Assembly: GCA_002418285.1 (NCBI GenBank)
Contig: DIDT01000067.1
Location: 1 to 64,000, forward strand
Direction of reading: 5' to 3'
DNA from: Phycisphaerales bacterium UBA5793
GTDB lineage: Bacteria; Planctomycetota; Phycisphaerae; Phycisphaerales; UBA5793
DNA: 64,000 nucleotides
Under the pieces are notes generated by a model. It searched no databases and was not told the DNA's origin. It saw only the letters and a program-made list of their open reading frames with translations. Of this stretch, positions 17,308 through 26,563 are shown piece after piece (the first letter of the stretch is position 1; each line of letters begins with the position of its first letter). The translations under genes were made by a program, and so were the position numbers.

Positions 17308-17739
17308 ACATGCGTTGGCAACGAGATGCGACCTTGTACACCTTTCCATGTCAGGTGCTGCGCTATGAAGTGTCCTTGAATCTGTCGTGAGCGTGATGAG
17401 GCGGAGTGACATAGATCCGTACATGCGATGAAGTGCCTTCGAATGCACGATGGCTATCACCACAATCTTTATAAACCTTGGTTCCCCCTCTGCGCCCATG
17501 TACGAGCGCACTGGATCACAAACACTGTGATCGCGTGGTCAAGGGCAGAGATTCGATGAATCGAGTCCCGAGACATGGAGCCGAATGCTCTGGCCCCGGC
17601 AGGGGCATTGACCTTCTCTACGAAGGAGATGCTCTGGCCCCGGATCGGGCACTGAACCTCCGGTTCACTTCCGGGGGCATAAATCGGTTCATCTCCCTTC
17701 TGCCACATCGGTGCAAAGTACATAAACGAGGCAGAGCAG
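17308..17739. other. 432-bp region upstream of the recombinase
   Basis: No gene is supported. The stretch holds copy 2 of the AT-rich element (17462-17497, with a TTTATAAACC core) and an imperfect direct repeat at 17586-17659. The position immediately before a tyrosine recombinase would fit regulatory sites or recombinase arm-binding sites. Confidence 0.35.
17586..17659 (+). repeat. Imperfect direct repeat upstream of the recombinase
   Basis: Two units, 17586-17614 and 17630-17659, begin with the identical 14-mer TGCTCTGGCCCCGG and continue with similar GGGCA(C)TGA-CCT text; the start-to-start spacing is 44 bp. The second unit ends about 80 bp before the recombinase ATG. Possible roles are recombinase arm-type sites or operators. 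Confidence 0.5.
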
Positions 17740-18903
17740 ATGAATGGCAAGATGGCACCGGATTTGAGAGGGTACTACGAACGCACGAAGCAGGCGTTCC
17801 TCTCAGACCCGGACATCTGCCCCGAGAATCGCGAGCTGTTCACCGAATTCTTCGCCTTTGAGGAGCACAAACTCAAGCGAGTCAATGGGTTGCCGGACAT
17901 CGACAACGGGTGCTGCAAGACTCTACTGGGCTACATCACCAGAATGTCCAATGTCAATCTCTGGTTCCAGAACAAGCCTTGGCGCGATCTGACCAAGGAG
18001 GACATCCAGCGGGTCTACGACGATCTTGAGGAAGGGCGGATCAAGCGGCGCGACGGCCAGCCGTTCCAGGACCGCAGCTCCTACTACAACAAGATCTTCA
18101 AGAGCAAGCCCTTCCGCCTAGCCGGCAAGGATGGACTGGCGAAGGACGTGATCGAATTCTCGACCAATTCGCCGAAGATCGTGCGGTACGTGACCGAGGA
18201 GTCCTTCCGCAGGCTCGTGAGCGTGGTGCGCAATCCAGTGCATCAACTGCTCCTCTGGCTTGCCTGGGACATCGGCGAGAACATCCAGACGCTGCTGGCG
18301 CTCACGAGGGAGGACTTCATTTCCCAGGTGAATCGGCACTCTGGAGAGCGCGAGTACATTGTGAATCTTCCCGCGAGCAAGCTCAAACGAAGTCGGTTGA
18401 GTCGAAGCGAAGTGACGCTCTATCCCGAAACGGCTCGATGGCTCGATCTTGTGCTGCCGAGTGCTCCATTGAACGATGGGTACTTGTTCAACAGTGGGTA
18501 CCGGGCCGCGGCGAAGATGCTCGCCAAGGCCGTTGCGACGAGTGGAGCGACGAGCATGCCGCATGGTGATCCCTTGCGCTGGAAGGATCTGCGGTCCGGG
18601 ATGGCCTGCCATCTGCTGAGAGCCGGTTGGACTCGAGATGAAGTCAATGCGCGCCTCGGGCAACCAATCCGCCGAGACACTCGGAGCACTCGTCCTGCGA
18701 ATCACCGCAAGTCCTTGCCAAACCAGACACTTGGACCCGTGGCGGAACTGGCAGACGCAGCGGACTTAACACCCGCTTGGCGGCTGAACGAGTCCATCTG
18801 CTGCCAGTCATGCCCGCCGTGTTGCTGGATCTCGAACCAGCTGACTGATCACTCCGCGCAGTCGCGAGACTTCTCTGTTGAGTCGGTCCAAATCGCCTGC
18901 TGA
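17740..18903 (+). pseudogene. Tyrosine recombinase/integrase, C-terminus displaced
   Basis: The first 310 residues match a site-specific tyrosine recombinase: an N-terminal SAM-like region (YDDLEEGRIKRRDGQPFQDR), then LLWLAWDIGENIQTLLALTR, LPASKLKRSRLSRSEVTLYP and the box WKDLRSGMACHLLRAGWTRD followed by NARLG. This resembles a group I associate with archaea and planctomycetes. The canonical box-I Arg is not seen in the DIGENIQ segment. After NARLGQ (about 18660) homology stops: the frame continues 80 residues through tRNA-like DNA and lacks the Tyr nucleophile segment. The expected ending is present but inverted at 18810-19055. The gene is therefore most likely broken by an inversion. Confidence 0.78.
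18733..18795 (+). pseudogene. tRNA-Leu(UAA)-like remnant
   Basis: GGACCCGTGGCGGAACTGGC continuing with AGACGC matches the 5' part of a bacterial tRNA-Leu: a 7-nt acceptor strand, TG, and the GCG..CGC D-arm with GAACTGGCAGA loop. The anticodon arm GCGGA-CTTAACA-CCCGC follows, with anticodon TAA and one A-C mismatch. No matching acceptor 3' strand or canonical TTCGA T-arm is found at the right distance, so the gene is incomplete. Translation through it gives the familiar PVAELADA pattern in the recombinase frame. It is a probable attachment-site relic. Confidence 0.5.
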
Positions 18904-19055
18904 TGTCAAAGCCATATCGGGCGCCGTCGCGCCATGCACCACAATTCGAGTCTGCGGCTTCTGCTGATCGGTCTCCCGACCCCAGAGTCGCCGCTTTGTC
19001 GCCTCGCGATCGATCGCTAGGAAGTTGATGTAGGCATTGAGCGTGTCGGAATTCG
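18810..19055 (-). pseudogene. Inverted C-terminal end of the tyrosine recombinase
   Basis: The minus strand encodes HAPNSDTLNAYINFLAIDRE followed by ATKRRLWGRETDQQ and a polar helix (DLDRLNREVSRLRGVISQL) ending in a stop at 18810. The segment supplies the missing Tyr-containing end of the recombinase on the plus strand: joining ...NARLG (18660) to HAPNSD (about 19053, read backwards) restores a normal family sequence. No start codon or upstream domain belongs to it here, so it is a displaced fragment. Confidence 0.68.
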
Positions 19056-19253
19056 GTGCGTGGCGCTCACTGGCGCGAGGACAGAGATCTGATGTGTCTT
19101 CTGGAAACTTGGAGCAGTCTACCGGAGGCGGTCAGGAGGGCGTTGGTTGCGGCTGCGGAGGCGGCAATCTGACAATCGTTGCCCAAGCTGGTTTGCCCGG
19201 CCCTTCTCGCCCTGGCACACTCGCGACTCTAGCGTTGTGTTGGAGGTCGCCAA

Positions 19254-22200
19254 ATGCACCGAGCGGGCAACATTATCAAGCTCGCACCTACGGATCTGGC
19301 AAAGCACTTAGCCTGTCGCCACCTAACACAAGTCGATCGTGCAGTGGCTGAAGGACGACTAGCACTGCCAGATTGGAGCAACCCGAACCTTGAATTGCTC
19401 CGGCAGCGAGGGTTGGAGCATGAAGCTGCCTACATCAAGCATCTGCAGGCTAGTGGTCTCTCCGTGGCGAACCACACCGATCAAACCGATCGGAACTCGT
19501 CTCGCACGCTCGAGGCTATGCAGCAGGGCTTCGATGTCATTGTGCAACCAGAACTCGCGTCGGGCAGGTGGTACGGGCGTGCTGATGTTCTGCTTCGCGT
19601 GAAGGCCCCAAGTGCTCTGGGAGAGTGGTCGTACGAGGCAATCGACACGAAACTCGCCCAGGAGACTCGTGCGGGCACCATTCTCCAGCTCTGCTTATAC
19701 TCCGAGATCATCGCAGAACTCCAGGGCCTCAACCCTGAATGCATGCACGTCGTGAAGCCAGGGGATGAACTACCTCGCGAAACCTTTCGCTGCGATGAGT
19801 TTCAAGCCTATTTCCGCTACGTCAAATCGAGACTAGAGGCAGCCGTGGATGCCCGGGAGCCTCCCGAGACGTATCCCACTCCGGTTCCACACTGTGACAT
19901 CTGTATGTGGTGGCAGGAATGCGATGCGCGTCGTCGCGCCGATGACCACCTCTGTCTTGTGGCTGGGCTTCGCACGCTTCACATCGATGAGATCAACAGA
20001 CAAGGCACGACAACGCTGGAGCAGTTCGCACTCCGCGCAGAGCCTTTGGCCGAACCACCAAGCCGCGGGTCCCTAGACGCCTTCGAAAAGGCCCACCACC
20101 AGGCCCAGGTTCAACTCCGCGGCAGACAGCAGAATGCTCCTGTACGCGATCTCTTGGCACCAGACCCCTCATTCGGACTATCCCGTCTCCCCGCGCCCTC
20201 GCCGGAAGATGTGTTCTTCGATATCGAGTCTGATCCCTTCGTCGATGGCGGTGGCCTCGAGTATTTGTTGGGCTTCTCCTATCTCAACGAAGACGGTTCC
20301 CCCGCGTACAAGGCCTTATGGGCATTTGATCGCCAGGCAGAACGCCAAGCGTTCGAGAGTGCCATTGACTTTCTGATCGAGCGCTTGGGGCGATATCCCG
20401 ATCTACACGTGTATCACTTCTCGCCATACGAGCCGATTGCGATGAAACGGCTTATGGGGCGATATGGCACCCGTGGTCCCGAGGTAGACCGACTGCTTCG
20501 AGCCGAGCGCTTCGTTGATCTCCACTCAATCACCCGACAGGGCGTGCGAGCCAGCGTTGAGCGGTATTCGCTCAAAAACCTCGAACCCTTCTTCGGGTTC
20601 GATCGTTCCCTCCCACTCGCGGAAGCGAAAGCAGCCCGACGCCGCGTTGATTGCCTGCTCGAACTTGAACTGGCTCACGAGATCGTCGACGACGACCGTC
20701 AGGCCGTGGAGCTCTACAACAAAGAGGACTGTCTTTCCACAGAAGCACTCCGTGATTGGCTTGAGGAATGCCGGGACGAACTCGTATTGCAAGGCAATGC
20801 GATCGAACGCCCCGAGCTCAAGACCGGTGAGGCATCCGAGGAGCTGGACCAGAGAGACGAAGAGACCCAGCGGCTCTTTGACCAGTTAGCAGCAGGTATT
20901 CCAGATGAGCCTACTGAACGCACCGAGGAGCAGCAAGCCCGATGGATCTTGGCTCATCTACTTGAGTACTTCCGGCGTGAGGAGAAGTCGGCTTGGTGGG
21001 AGTTCTTCCGGATCAATGACATGGAGCCAGATGAACTTCTAGATGAGCGCAAAGCGCTCCATGGATTGCAGTTCGTGGCCCGCGACGGAGGAACCGACCG
21101 TTGTCCCATTCACCGCTATACATACCCGCCCCAAGAAAATGCACTGAAGGTGCGCGACAGGCTCCACGAGGTGCAAGGGATGGCAGTCGGCACCGTTGAG
21201 GGTGTCAATCCAGTCGCCTGCACTATCGACATCAAGAAGCGAGGCGACTCCGCGGACAATCATCCCATTTCTGTTCTCGCAAACACGATGGTCAGGGCCG
21301 CTCCTTTGGACTCCTGTCTGCTCGATCTGGGCCGAAAAGTGCTCGAATTAGGCATTGATAGGGACGGCCAGTGCCGTGCTGCACGTGCCCTACTCCTCCG
21401 CGAACGTCCCCGCTTTCGCAACCATACCAGCGACAACCTCCGACTGCCCGGGGAAACCGCATTCGACAGCGCTATGCGCTTGGTTGCCGATCTCGAAGAC
21501 AGCACGCTGCCGATTCAAGGACCGCCGGGTACGGGAAAGACATATACCGGGGCGCACATGATCCTGTCGCTCCTGCGACAAGGCAGGCGCGTCGGTGTCT
21601 CAGCGGTCAGTCACAAGGCGATTCAGAATCTCCTCAAGGCGGTTCTCAAGGAGGCCGGTGAGGAAATCGAGGTTGTTCATCGGCTCACGAACCCAACAGG
21701 AGAGCACATTGAGGGCCTCGTCGAGACCACGAAAACTGACGTGGTTCATGATGCACTGAACGAAGGCAAGTTGGTCGGCGGCACTGCTTGGCTATGGGCC
21801 GCCGAAGACATGGCCGAGTCTCTCGACTACCTCTTCATCGATGAAGCCGGGCAGATGTCACTGGCTCACACCCTCGCGGCTGGACGTGCGGCTCGCAACA
21901 TGGTGCTCCTCGGTGATCCCCAGCAACTCAAGCAGCCTCAGCGAGGTGCTCACCCTGAGGGTACCGACGTGTCCGCTCTGGACCACATACTGCAAGGTGA
22001 ACAGACGATTCCGGAGTCCGCAGGACTCCTTCTGGATGAGACCCGCCGACTTCATCCAGACATCTGCGAGTTCACGTCAGAGGTCTACTACGCGCAGAAA
22101 CTGAACGCTCACGAGAGTTGTGCTCAGCAGCGTGTCATTGGGGGAACCCGGTTTGCTGGGACTGGTCTGTTTCACGTGCCCGTCGTACATGAGGGCAACC

Positions 22201-22667
22201 AAAGCACCGCCCCTGAGGAGGTCGATGCGGTCGAACGCTGCGTCCAGGATCTCCTGCAGTCTGGCACGCAGTGGATCAACCAGAAGGGTGAGACCCTCGA
22301 TCTGACTGTTGAGAACATTCTCGTAGTTGCGCCTTACAACGCCCAAGTCAGCGCTCTGGCTCTACGCCTCCCTGATCTTCGCGTTGGCACTGTAGACAAG
22401 TTCCAGGGTCAGGAAGCGCCAGTCGTCATCTACTCCGCGACAAGCTCATCAGCCCAGGACGCCCCACGTGGCATGAGCTTCCTCTACGAGCCGAACCGGC
22501 TCAATGTCGCGACGAGTCGAGCACGGTGCGTTTGCATCGTCGTGGCAACCCAGGTGCTCTTCGAGCCCGAATGTAGATCACCAGACCAGATGCGATGGGC
22601 CAACGGGCTGTGTCGCTATCGCGAGCTCGCGACTCAGATCGAGCTCCAAACTCGCGCTACTCGATAG
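19254..22667 (+). CDS. TM0106-type RecB-like nuclease fused to SF1 helicase
   Basis: 1137 residues in three parts. Residues 1-240: a RecB/Cas4-like PD-(D/E)xK nuclease (GRADVLLRV, then WSYEAIDTKLAQET and LQLCLYSEI) with clustered cysteines (HCDICMWWQECDARRRADDH) that may bind a metal or FeS centre. Residues about 320-510: an RNase H-like exonuclease domain starting FFDIESDPF (DxE). Residues 740-1137: a UPF1/DNA2-type helicase with IQGPPGTGKTYTGAHMI (Walker A), LFIDEAGQMS, LLGDPQQLKQP, VGTVDKFQGQEAPVVIYS and NRLNVATSRAR. Such fusions process DNA or RNA ends, and their role is not established. It converges with the Gabija-like helicase gene (11-bp overlap) and may belong to the same defence island. 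Confidence 0.9.
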   Translation: MHRAGNIIKLAPTDLAKHLACRHLTQVDRAVAEGRLALPDWSNPNLELLRQRGLEHEAAYIKHLQASGLSVANHTDQTDRNSSRTLEAMQQGFDVIVQPELASGRWYGRADVLLRVKAPSALGEWSYEAIDTKLAQETRAGTILQLCLYSEIIAELQGLNPECMHVVKPGDELPRETFRCDEFQAYFRYVKSRLEAAVDAREPPETYPTPVPHCDICMWWQECDARRRADDHLCLVAGLRTLHIDEINRQGTTTLEQFALRAEPLAEPPSRGSLDAFEKAHHQAQVQLRGRQQNAPVRDLLAPDPSFGLSRLPAPSPEDVFFDIESDPFVDGGGLEYLLGFSYLNEDGSPAYKALWAFDRQAERQAFESAIDFLIERLGRYPDLHVYHFSPYEPIAMKRLMGRYGTRGPEVDRLLRAERFVDLHSITRQGVRASVERYSLKNLEPFFGFDRSLPLAEAKAARRRVDCLLELELAHEIVDDDRQAVELYNKEDCLSTEALRDWLEECRDELVLQGNAIERPELKTGEASEELDQRDEETQRLFDQLAAGIPDEPTERTEEQQARWILAHLLEYFRREEKSAWWEFFRINDMEPDELLDERKALHGLQFVARDGGTDRCPIHRYTYPPQENALKVRDRLHEVQGMAVGTVEGVNPVACTIDIKKRGDSADNHPISVLANTMVRAAPLDSCLLDLGRKVLELGIDRDGQCRAARALLLRERPRFRNHTSDNLRLPGETAFDSAMRLVADLEDSTLPIQGPPGTGKTYTGAHMILSLLRQGRRVGVSAVSHKAIQNLLKAVLKEAGEEIEVVHRLTNPTGEHIEGLVETTKTDVVHDALNEGKLVGGTAWLWAAEDMAESLDYLFIDEAGQMSLAHTLAAGRAARNMVLLGDPQQLKQPQRGAHPEGTDVSALDHILQGEQTIPESAGLLLDETRRLHPDICEFTSEVYYAQKLNAHESCAQQRVIGGTRFAGTGLFHVPVVHEGNQSTAPEEVDAVERCVQDLLQSGTQWINQKGETLDLTVENILVVAPYNAQVSALALRLPDLRVGTVDKFQGQEAPVVIYSATSSSAQDAPRGMSFLYEPNRLNVATSRARCVCIVVATQVLFEPECRSPDQMRWANGLCRYRELATQIELQTRATR

Positions 22668-24537
22668 TCTCCAGCGCCACGCCCGCGCTCCTCAGCAGTT
22701 CATACAGACGATTGATGGTCCTGCGACTTTGCGCCTCTGCTTGCGTTCGGCCTGGCCGAGGCCGTCGTTTGCTGAAGGTAAAAATGACTCGGTACTTGGC
22801 CCGTGAGAATGCGACAAAGAACCCTCGTGTCTCTTCGTCTTCGCCATTCTGAAAGCCCCATAGGGCCGAGTCTTCAAGGCCGACGAACACAATCGTGTGG
22901 TATTCGAGTCCTTTGCTCTTGTGTGTGGTCATGATGGGCACCGAATCCTTGCCTTCAAGGATATCTAGGACCTCATCCCAATTCCGTCCCGCCGAGTATT
23001 CGCCAAGGCTCGCACACAGCTTGTCAATCAGGTCGTCCAGGTAGGTACCCTGCTCATACTGTGGAAAGCGACTGGTGATGCGGTCGCGCTGAAGGAATGC
23101 AAGGATGACATCGATGACACAGCGCACTCCCGCCTCGTCGCGAGAGGCAGTGCCAAGTACTTCTCGTAGGTGCTTTACGTGCGCCCTGAGCCCCCGCTCT
23201 ACCCGCCGAGCTGATTCCTGTTCTTCACCGCCCTCGAAGTCAAAGAGAAGATCCAAAATCGCTGCTCGGGCTTCGGGTGCTTGCTGCCGTGCAACTAGAT
23301 TGAGCATGTCGAGTAGCACCGTCGTCACAGGCTCGGCGAGAAGATCCTGCAAATCCGACTCTACCCTCCCCTCAATGCCCTCTTGCTCCAATGCATCTCG
23401 CAGGCGTTCCGTGTACTCACCGGGTCGATTGCGAGTGAGAATGCAAATGTCCCTGGGGGCCAAGCCGTCGTCCTCGATCCAGCCCTTCGTCATCGCTGCC
23501 AGAGTCTCGGCCTCCTGTTGATAGTCTTCGAACAGAAGTACCCGACACTCTCCATCACCGTGGGTTCCGTCTCGTTGCGGTTCAGGAGGGGGCGCGTCCG
23601 CATCGATCGCGGCCGCCAAGTGTCCGAGAATGCGGACAAGCTCCGGGGCAGCTCTGTAGTTCCGGACAAGAGGTACGCGCATGGCGTCGAAGTCGTTCTT
23701 GAACTCAGAAAAGACATCGTCGAGTGCTCCCGCCCAGCCCATGATCCGCTGCTTGTTGTCACCAACAGCAGTCAGGACAGAGTGTGAATCGAGAAACGCC
23801 GTCGTGGTGAGGTCATACTGGATGCCAGTGGTGTCTTGAAACTCGTCTAGAAACACATGGCTGTAAGTAGCTTGTAGAGCCTTCAGGATTCGTGGATTCT
23901 CTCGCAGCACCAGCTCCGCCAGACGCCCAATCATCTGGAAGTTCAACGTCGAGTGAGACCCGTGGTGAAGGAAGTATTCCCAGAGCAACGACGCGGCCTG
24001 TTCTTCCCGGGACTCAGCAGCCCTGGGCTCGCCCTCCAGCGGCGTGCCGATGAACTCGTTGTTGTACATGCGAACCCGCTGCACGGCTGCTCGCTCTCGC
24101 ATCGGCATACCAGCGGGCTCCAGCCAGTCTCCGATTCTCTTTTCGTTGATGCCGCGACTGGCGATTTGGTAGTCAGCCGTTGGTCGCCAATGGGGTGGCA
24201 GGCCGAGGCGGAACCGGTCGAGGAGGCTCTTGGCGAAGGCGTCAAAAGTGAGTGAGTCGAATCGGGCACCCAACGGTCGCCCGCACCGAAGGAGCACCCT
24301 ATCTCCGAGGTTGCGCGCCGCGTCCCGCTTGAAGCTGATGGCCAGAATACGCCTCGGAGACCTGCATCCATGCGTTTGGAGGAGGAAGCATGCTCGTTGT
24401 GCAAGCAGCTCAGTCTTTCCAGCTCCCGGCCCGGCGATGACCACACAATGATCCGTCGACCGAACCACCCTCTCGGCCGCAGCTTCAAGAGACGAAACAC
24501 CTACCGGTGTCCAGTCCTTCGGATGAACCCTAGCCAT
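22657..24537 (-). CDS. gajB: UvrD/PcrA-like helicase, probable GajB
   Basis: About 626 residues with SF1A motifs: HCVVIAGPGAGKTELLAQRA (I), HVFLDEFQDTTGIQYDL (II), AVGDNKQRIMGWAGALDDVF (III), MTTHKSKGLEYHTIVFVGLE (V) and FVAFSRAKYRVIF (VI). It is translated directly after an OLD-family ATPase-TOPRIM gene, with the ATG at 24537 overlapping that stop. This gene order (OLD nuclease then UvrD-like helicase) defines the Gabija anti-phage system, in which GajB binds DNA ends and NTPs together with GajA. It is somewhat longer than commonly described GajB proteins. A start four codons upstream (24549) is also possible. Confidence 0.82.
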   Translation of the reverse strand: MARVHPKDWTPVGVSSLEAAAERVVRSTDHCVVIAGPGAGKTELLAQRACFLLQTHGCRSPRRILAISFKRDAARNLGDRVLLRCGRPLGARFDSLTFDAFAKSLLDRFRLGLPPHWRPTADYQIASRGINEKRIGDWLEPAGMPMRERAAVQRVRMYNNEFIGTPLEGEPRAAESREEQAASLLWEYFLHHGSHSTLNFQMIGRLAELVLRENPRILKALQATYSHVFLDEFQDTTGIQYDLTTTAFLDSHSVLTAVGDNKQRIMGWAGALDDVFSEFKNDFDAMRVPLVRNYRAAPELVRILGHLAAAIDADAPPPEPQRDGTHGDGECRVLLFEDYQQEAETLAAMTKGWIEDDGLAPRDICILTRNRPGEYTERLRDALEQEGIEGRVESDLQDLLAEPVTTVLLDMLNLVARQQAPEARAAILDLLFDFEGGEEQESARRVERGLRAHVKHLREVLGTASRDEAGVRCVIDVILAFLQRDRITSRFPQYEQGTYLDDLIDKLCASLGEYSAGRNWDEVLDILEGKDSVPIMTTHKSKGLEYHTIVFVGLEDSALWGFQNGEDEETRGFFVAFSRAKYRVIFTFSKRRPRPGRTQAEAQSRRTINRLYELLRSAGVALETIE

Positions 24538-26563
24538 CGGCGGTCTCACCAGTCTCCGATAAGAGAAGCTGTCTTACTCGCTTGAGTAACCGTTTCAGGA
24601 CCGGCGGACAGTTGTCCCTAAGAGCCTTGCGCTTGAGTTGCGAGAGAGCTGCGAGATGCGAACTTGGCTTGGATCTCCCAAGGAACAGGTAGGAATACCA
24701 GAAGAATCGCTCGATTTGCTCCTCAGAGTACGTTTCACCATCTCCTCCTGATGGCTTCAGGACGCTGTGAATGACTGCGTCACGCTCCTCATCGGCATCC
24801 TCGTCATCGTCCTTCGGAATGGAAGGCCCTTCGTCTTCACCTACTGTCGCCTCGTACGCCTTGCCGAAGTGCTCCAGCATCAGAAAATCGAGGTCCAATG
24901 GTCCGGAGAAGAATACGTCGTATTCCTCAAGGTCAGCGATCCACGCATCCATGTCCTCTGAATCCGTCACGTCACGTCTGTGAAATGCGTCGAGTTGGCC
25001 CTGGCTCAATACACCATCATCGACCTCTAGTAGGGTCTTTCGATCCCATCCGTTCTCAAGCAATTGGTTGAGAACGTATTTGATCCTTCCGTAACCGCCT
25101 CCGTATCGCTCCCTATCTAGGTCGAGAAGGGTGACGTACGGAATGTCCAGAGACGTCAAGAGTCGCCAGAGATGATTAACATGCCGTCCCCCCAGGGGAA
25201 CGACCGAGACGAAGCTGCGATCGATGGGCATCTTGAAGGCCTCTGCCAACCGGGCAAGAACGATCTCTTCGCTGTCACCTTCCCCGAGTACAACTACGCG
25301 AGCGAAATACAGCTCGGGATAAGCAGTAACGGCTTCACGCACGAACTTGTACGCGTAATCAGACCTCTTCGGGAGTGTGATACGTTTGACGCTGCTTGTC
25401 TGGCCCTCCCCAGCAAGCCTCAGGTACCGAACTTCCTCCGGCGCGACCCGATGCATGATCGAGGGCGAGTGGCTAGTCAAGGTGACTTGGCCACGTTCGG
25501 ACTCAGCCAGAGTGCGAAGCATGTTCATCATCCGCCCGAGGTAGTGCGGCGAGATATGATTTTCTGGCTCTTCGATTGCGAAAACCGTGAGCAACGGTGG
25601 ATCTAGCCGATCCATGTCGAACGGAGCATTGTCTTCGTCTTCTTGATCGAGAGCCTCCCCCTCGACATCGAATGCCGCCCCGACCATCGCCAGATAAAAC
25701 AGTGAACGCTGGCCGTCACTAAGACGTTCAATGGAGTGCTCGGCGCCTCCGGGGGACGGCTCAAATACTGCCTCTACTTGCCGAAGAAGATCTTCAAGCC
25801 GCTTGCTCACAGGGCGTATGGTCACACCGCTGTAGGTGAATGCTTCATGAATCTCATTCCAGCGATCTCCCAACGTCGTCTGGACGCGCTTGATGCCAGC
25901 CTCACCAATGAACGACTTTTGGATGTCCGAGGATGCCTCCGCAATATCGGTTCGGACATCATCAGACCAGTTAACGGCTTTGAGGAGCCGTGGCAGGATT
26001 GACCCGGAAGCGTGGCGGATTTGACGCAGCGGATCTCTGGTGGCCGGGACATAGTGCACTCGAATGCGCGAGCGATCAGTGGCTCGCATCTCTACGAGGT
26101 CCGCTTCGTCCCCGTCTTTTGGCCGCACCCAATACAAGTGCTGCTCGATGTCTCCTTCAGGAAGGCTGCTGTGATTCCACTCGGCTTGTAGGCGAATGCG
26201 ACAATGCGGCGGCTCATCGGGGCCGGACACGACCATCTGTCGAAAGCAGTCGGCGATCGCATCGTCACCGCCATCTGCGTCCTCTTCCAACTCCGGGAAA
26301 GACACCTTCGCTTCAATCCACAGCGTACGTGTGGTTGCAGCAGGTTCCTTGCCGCTAGCTTCTGAGCGCGGGACGTGGAAGTCATCCATGTCGAGCAGCC
26401 GCTCCGCTTGGGTTCCCCCGAATAGTCGCGAGAGCGCACAGAGAACGGTCGTCTTTCCGGCTGCGTTGGCACCAATGAACGCCGTCAACTCGGACAGGTC
26501 AATTGTGACGGGTTCCGGCCCAAAGCAGCGGAACCCGCTCAAGGTCAGTGCGGAGAGTTGCAT
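24530..26563 (-). CDS. gajA: OLD-family ATPase-TOPRIM endonuclease, probable GajA
   Basis: About 677 residues. ATPase half: LTAFIGANAAGKTTVLCALS (Walker A), RLSDGQRSLFYLAMVGAAF (signature), VFAIEEPENHISPHYLG (Walker B) and LTSHSPSIMHRV (H-loop). TOPRIM half: VVVLGEGDSEEIVLARLAE supplies the catalytic Glu and VTLLDLDRERYGGGYGRI the DxD. The ATG at 26563 (MQLSALTLSG) follows GAGGAGCG and sits at the family's usual N-terminus; the 25-codon upstream extension is not homologous in appearance. In Gabija, GajA nicks DNA sequence-specifically when nucleotide levels fall during phage replication. The coupled helicase gene makes this assignment likely, though class-2 OLD nucleases outside defence share the arrangement. 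Confidence 0.84.
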   Translation of the reverse strand: MQLSALTLSGFRCFGPEPVTIDLSELTAFIGANAAGKTTVLCALSRLFGGTQAERLLDMDDFHVPRSEASGKEPAATTRTLWIEAKVSFPELEEDADGGDDAIADCFRQMVVSGPDEPPHCRIRLQAEWNHSSLPEGDIEQHLYWVRPKDGDEADLVEMRATDRSRIRVHYVPATRDPLRQIRHASGSILPRLLKAVNWSDDVRTDIAEASSDIQKSFIGEAGIKRVQTTLGDRWNEIHEAFTYSGVTIRPVSKRLEDLLRQVEAVFEPSPGGAEHSIERLSDGQRSLFYLAMVGAAFDVEGEALDQEDEDNAPFDMDRLDPPLLTVFAIEEPENHISPHYLGRMMNMLRTLAESERGQVTLTSHSPSIMHRVAPEEVRYLRLAGEGQTSSVKRITLPKRSDYAYKFVREAVTAYPELYFARVVVLGEGDSEEIVLARLAEAFKMPIDRSFVSVVPLGGRHVNHLWRLLTSLDIPYVTLLDLDRERYGGGYGRIKYVLNQLLENGWDRKTLLEVDDGVLSQGQLDAFHRRDVTDSEDMDAWIADLEEYDVFFSGPLDLDFLMLEHFGKAYEATVGEDEGPSIPKDDDEDADEERDAVIHSVLKPSGGDGETYSEEQIERFFWYSYLFLGRSKPSSHLAALSQLKRKALRDNCPPVLKRLLKRVRQLLLSETGETADG

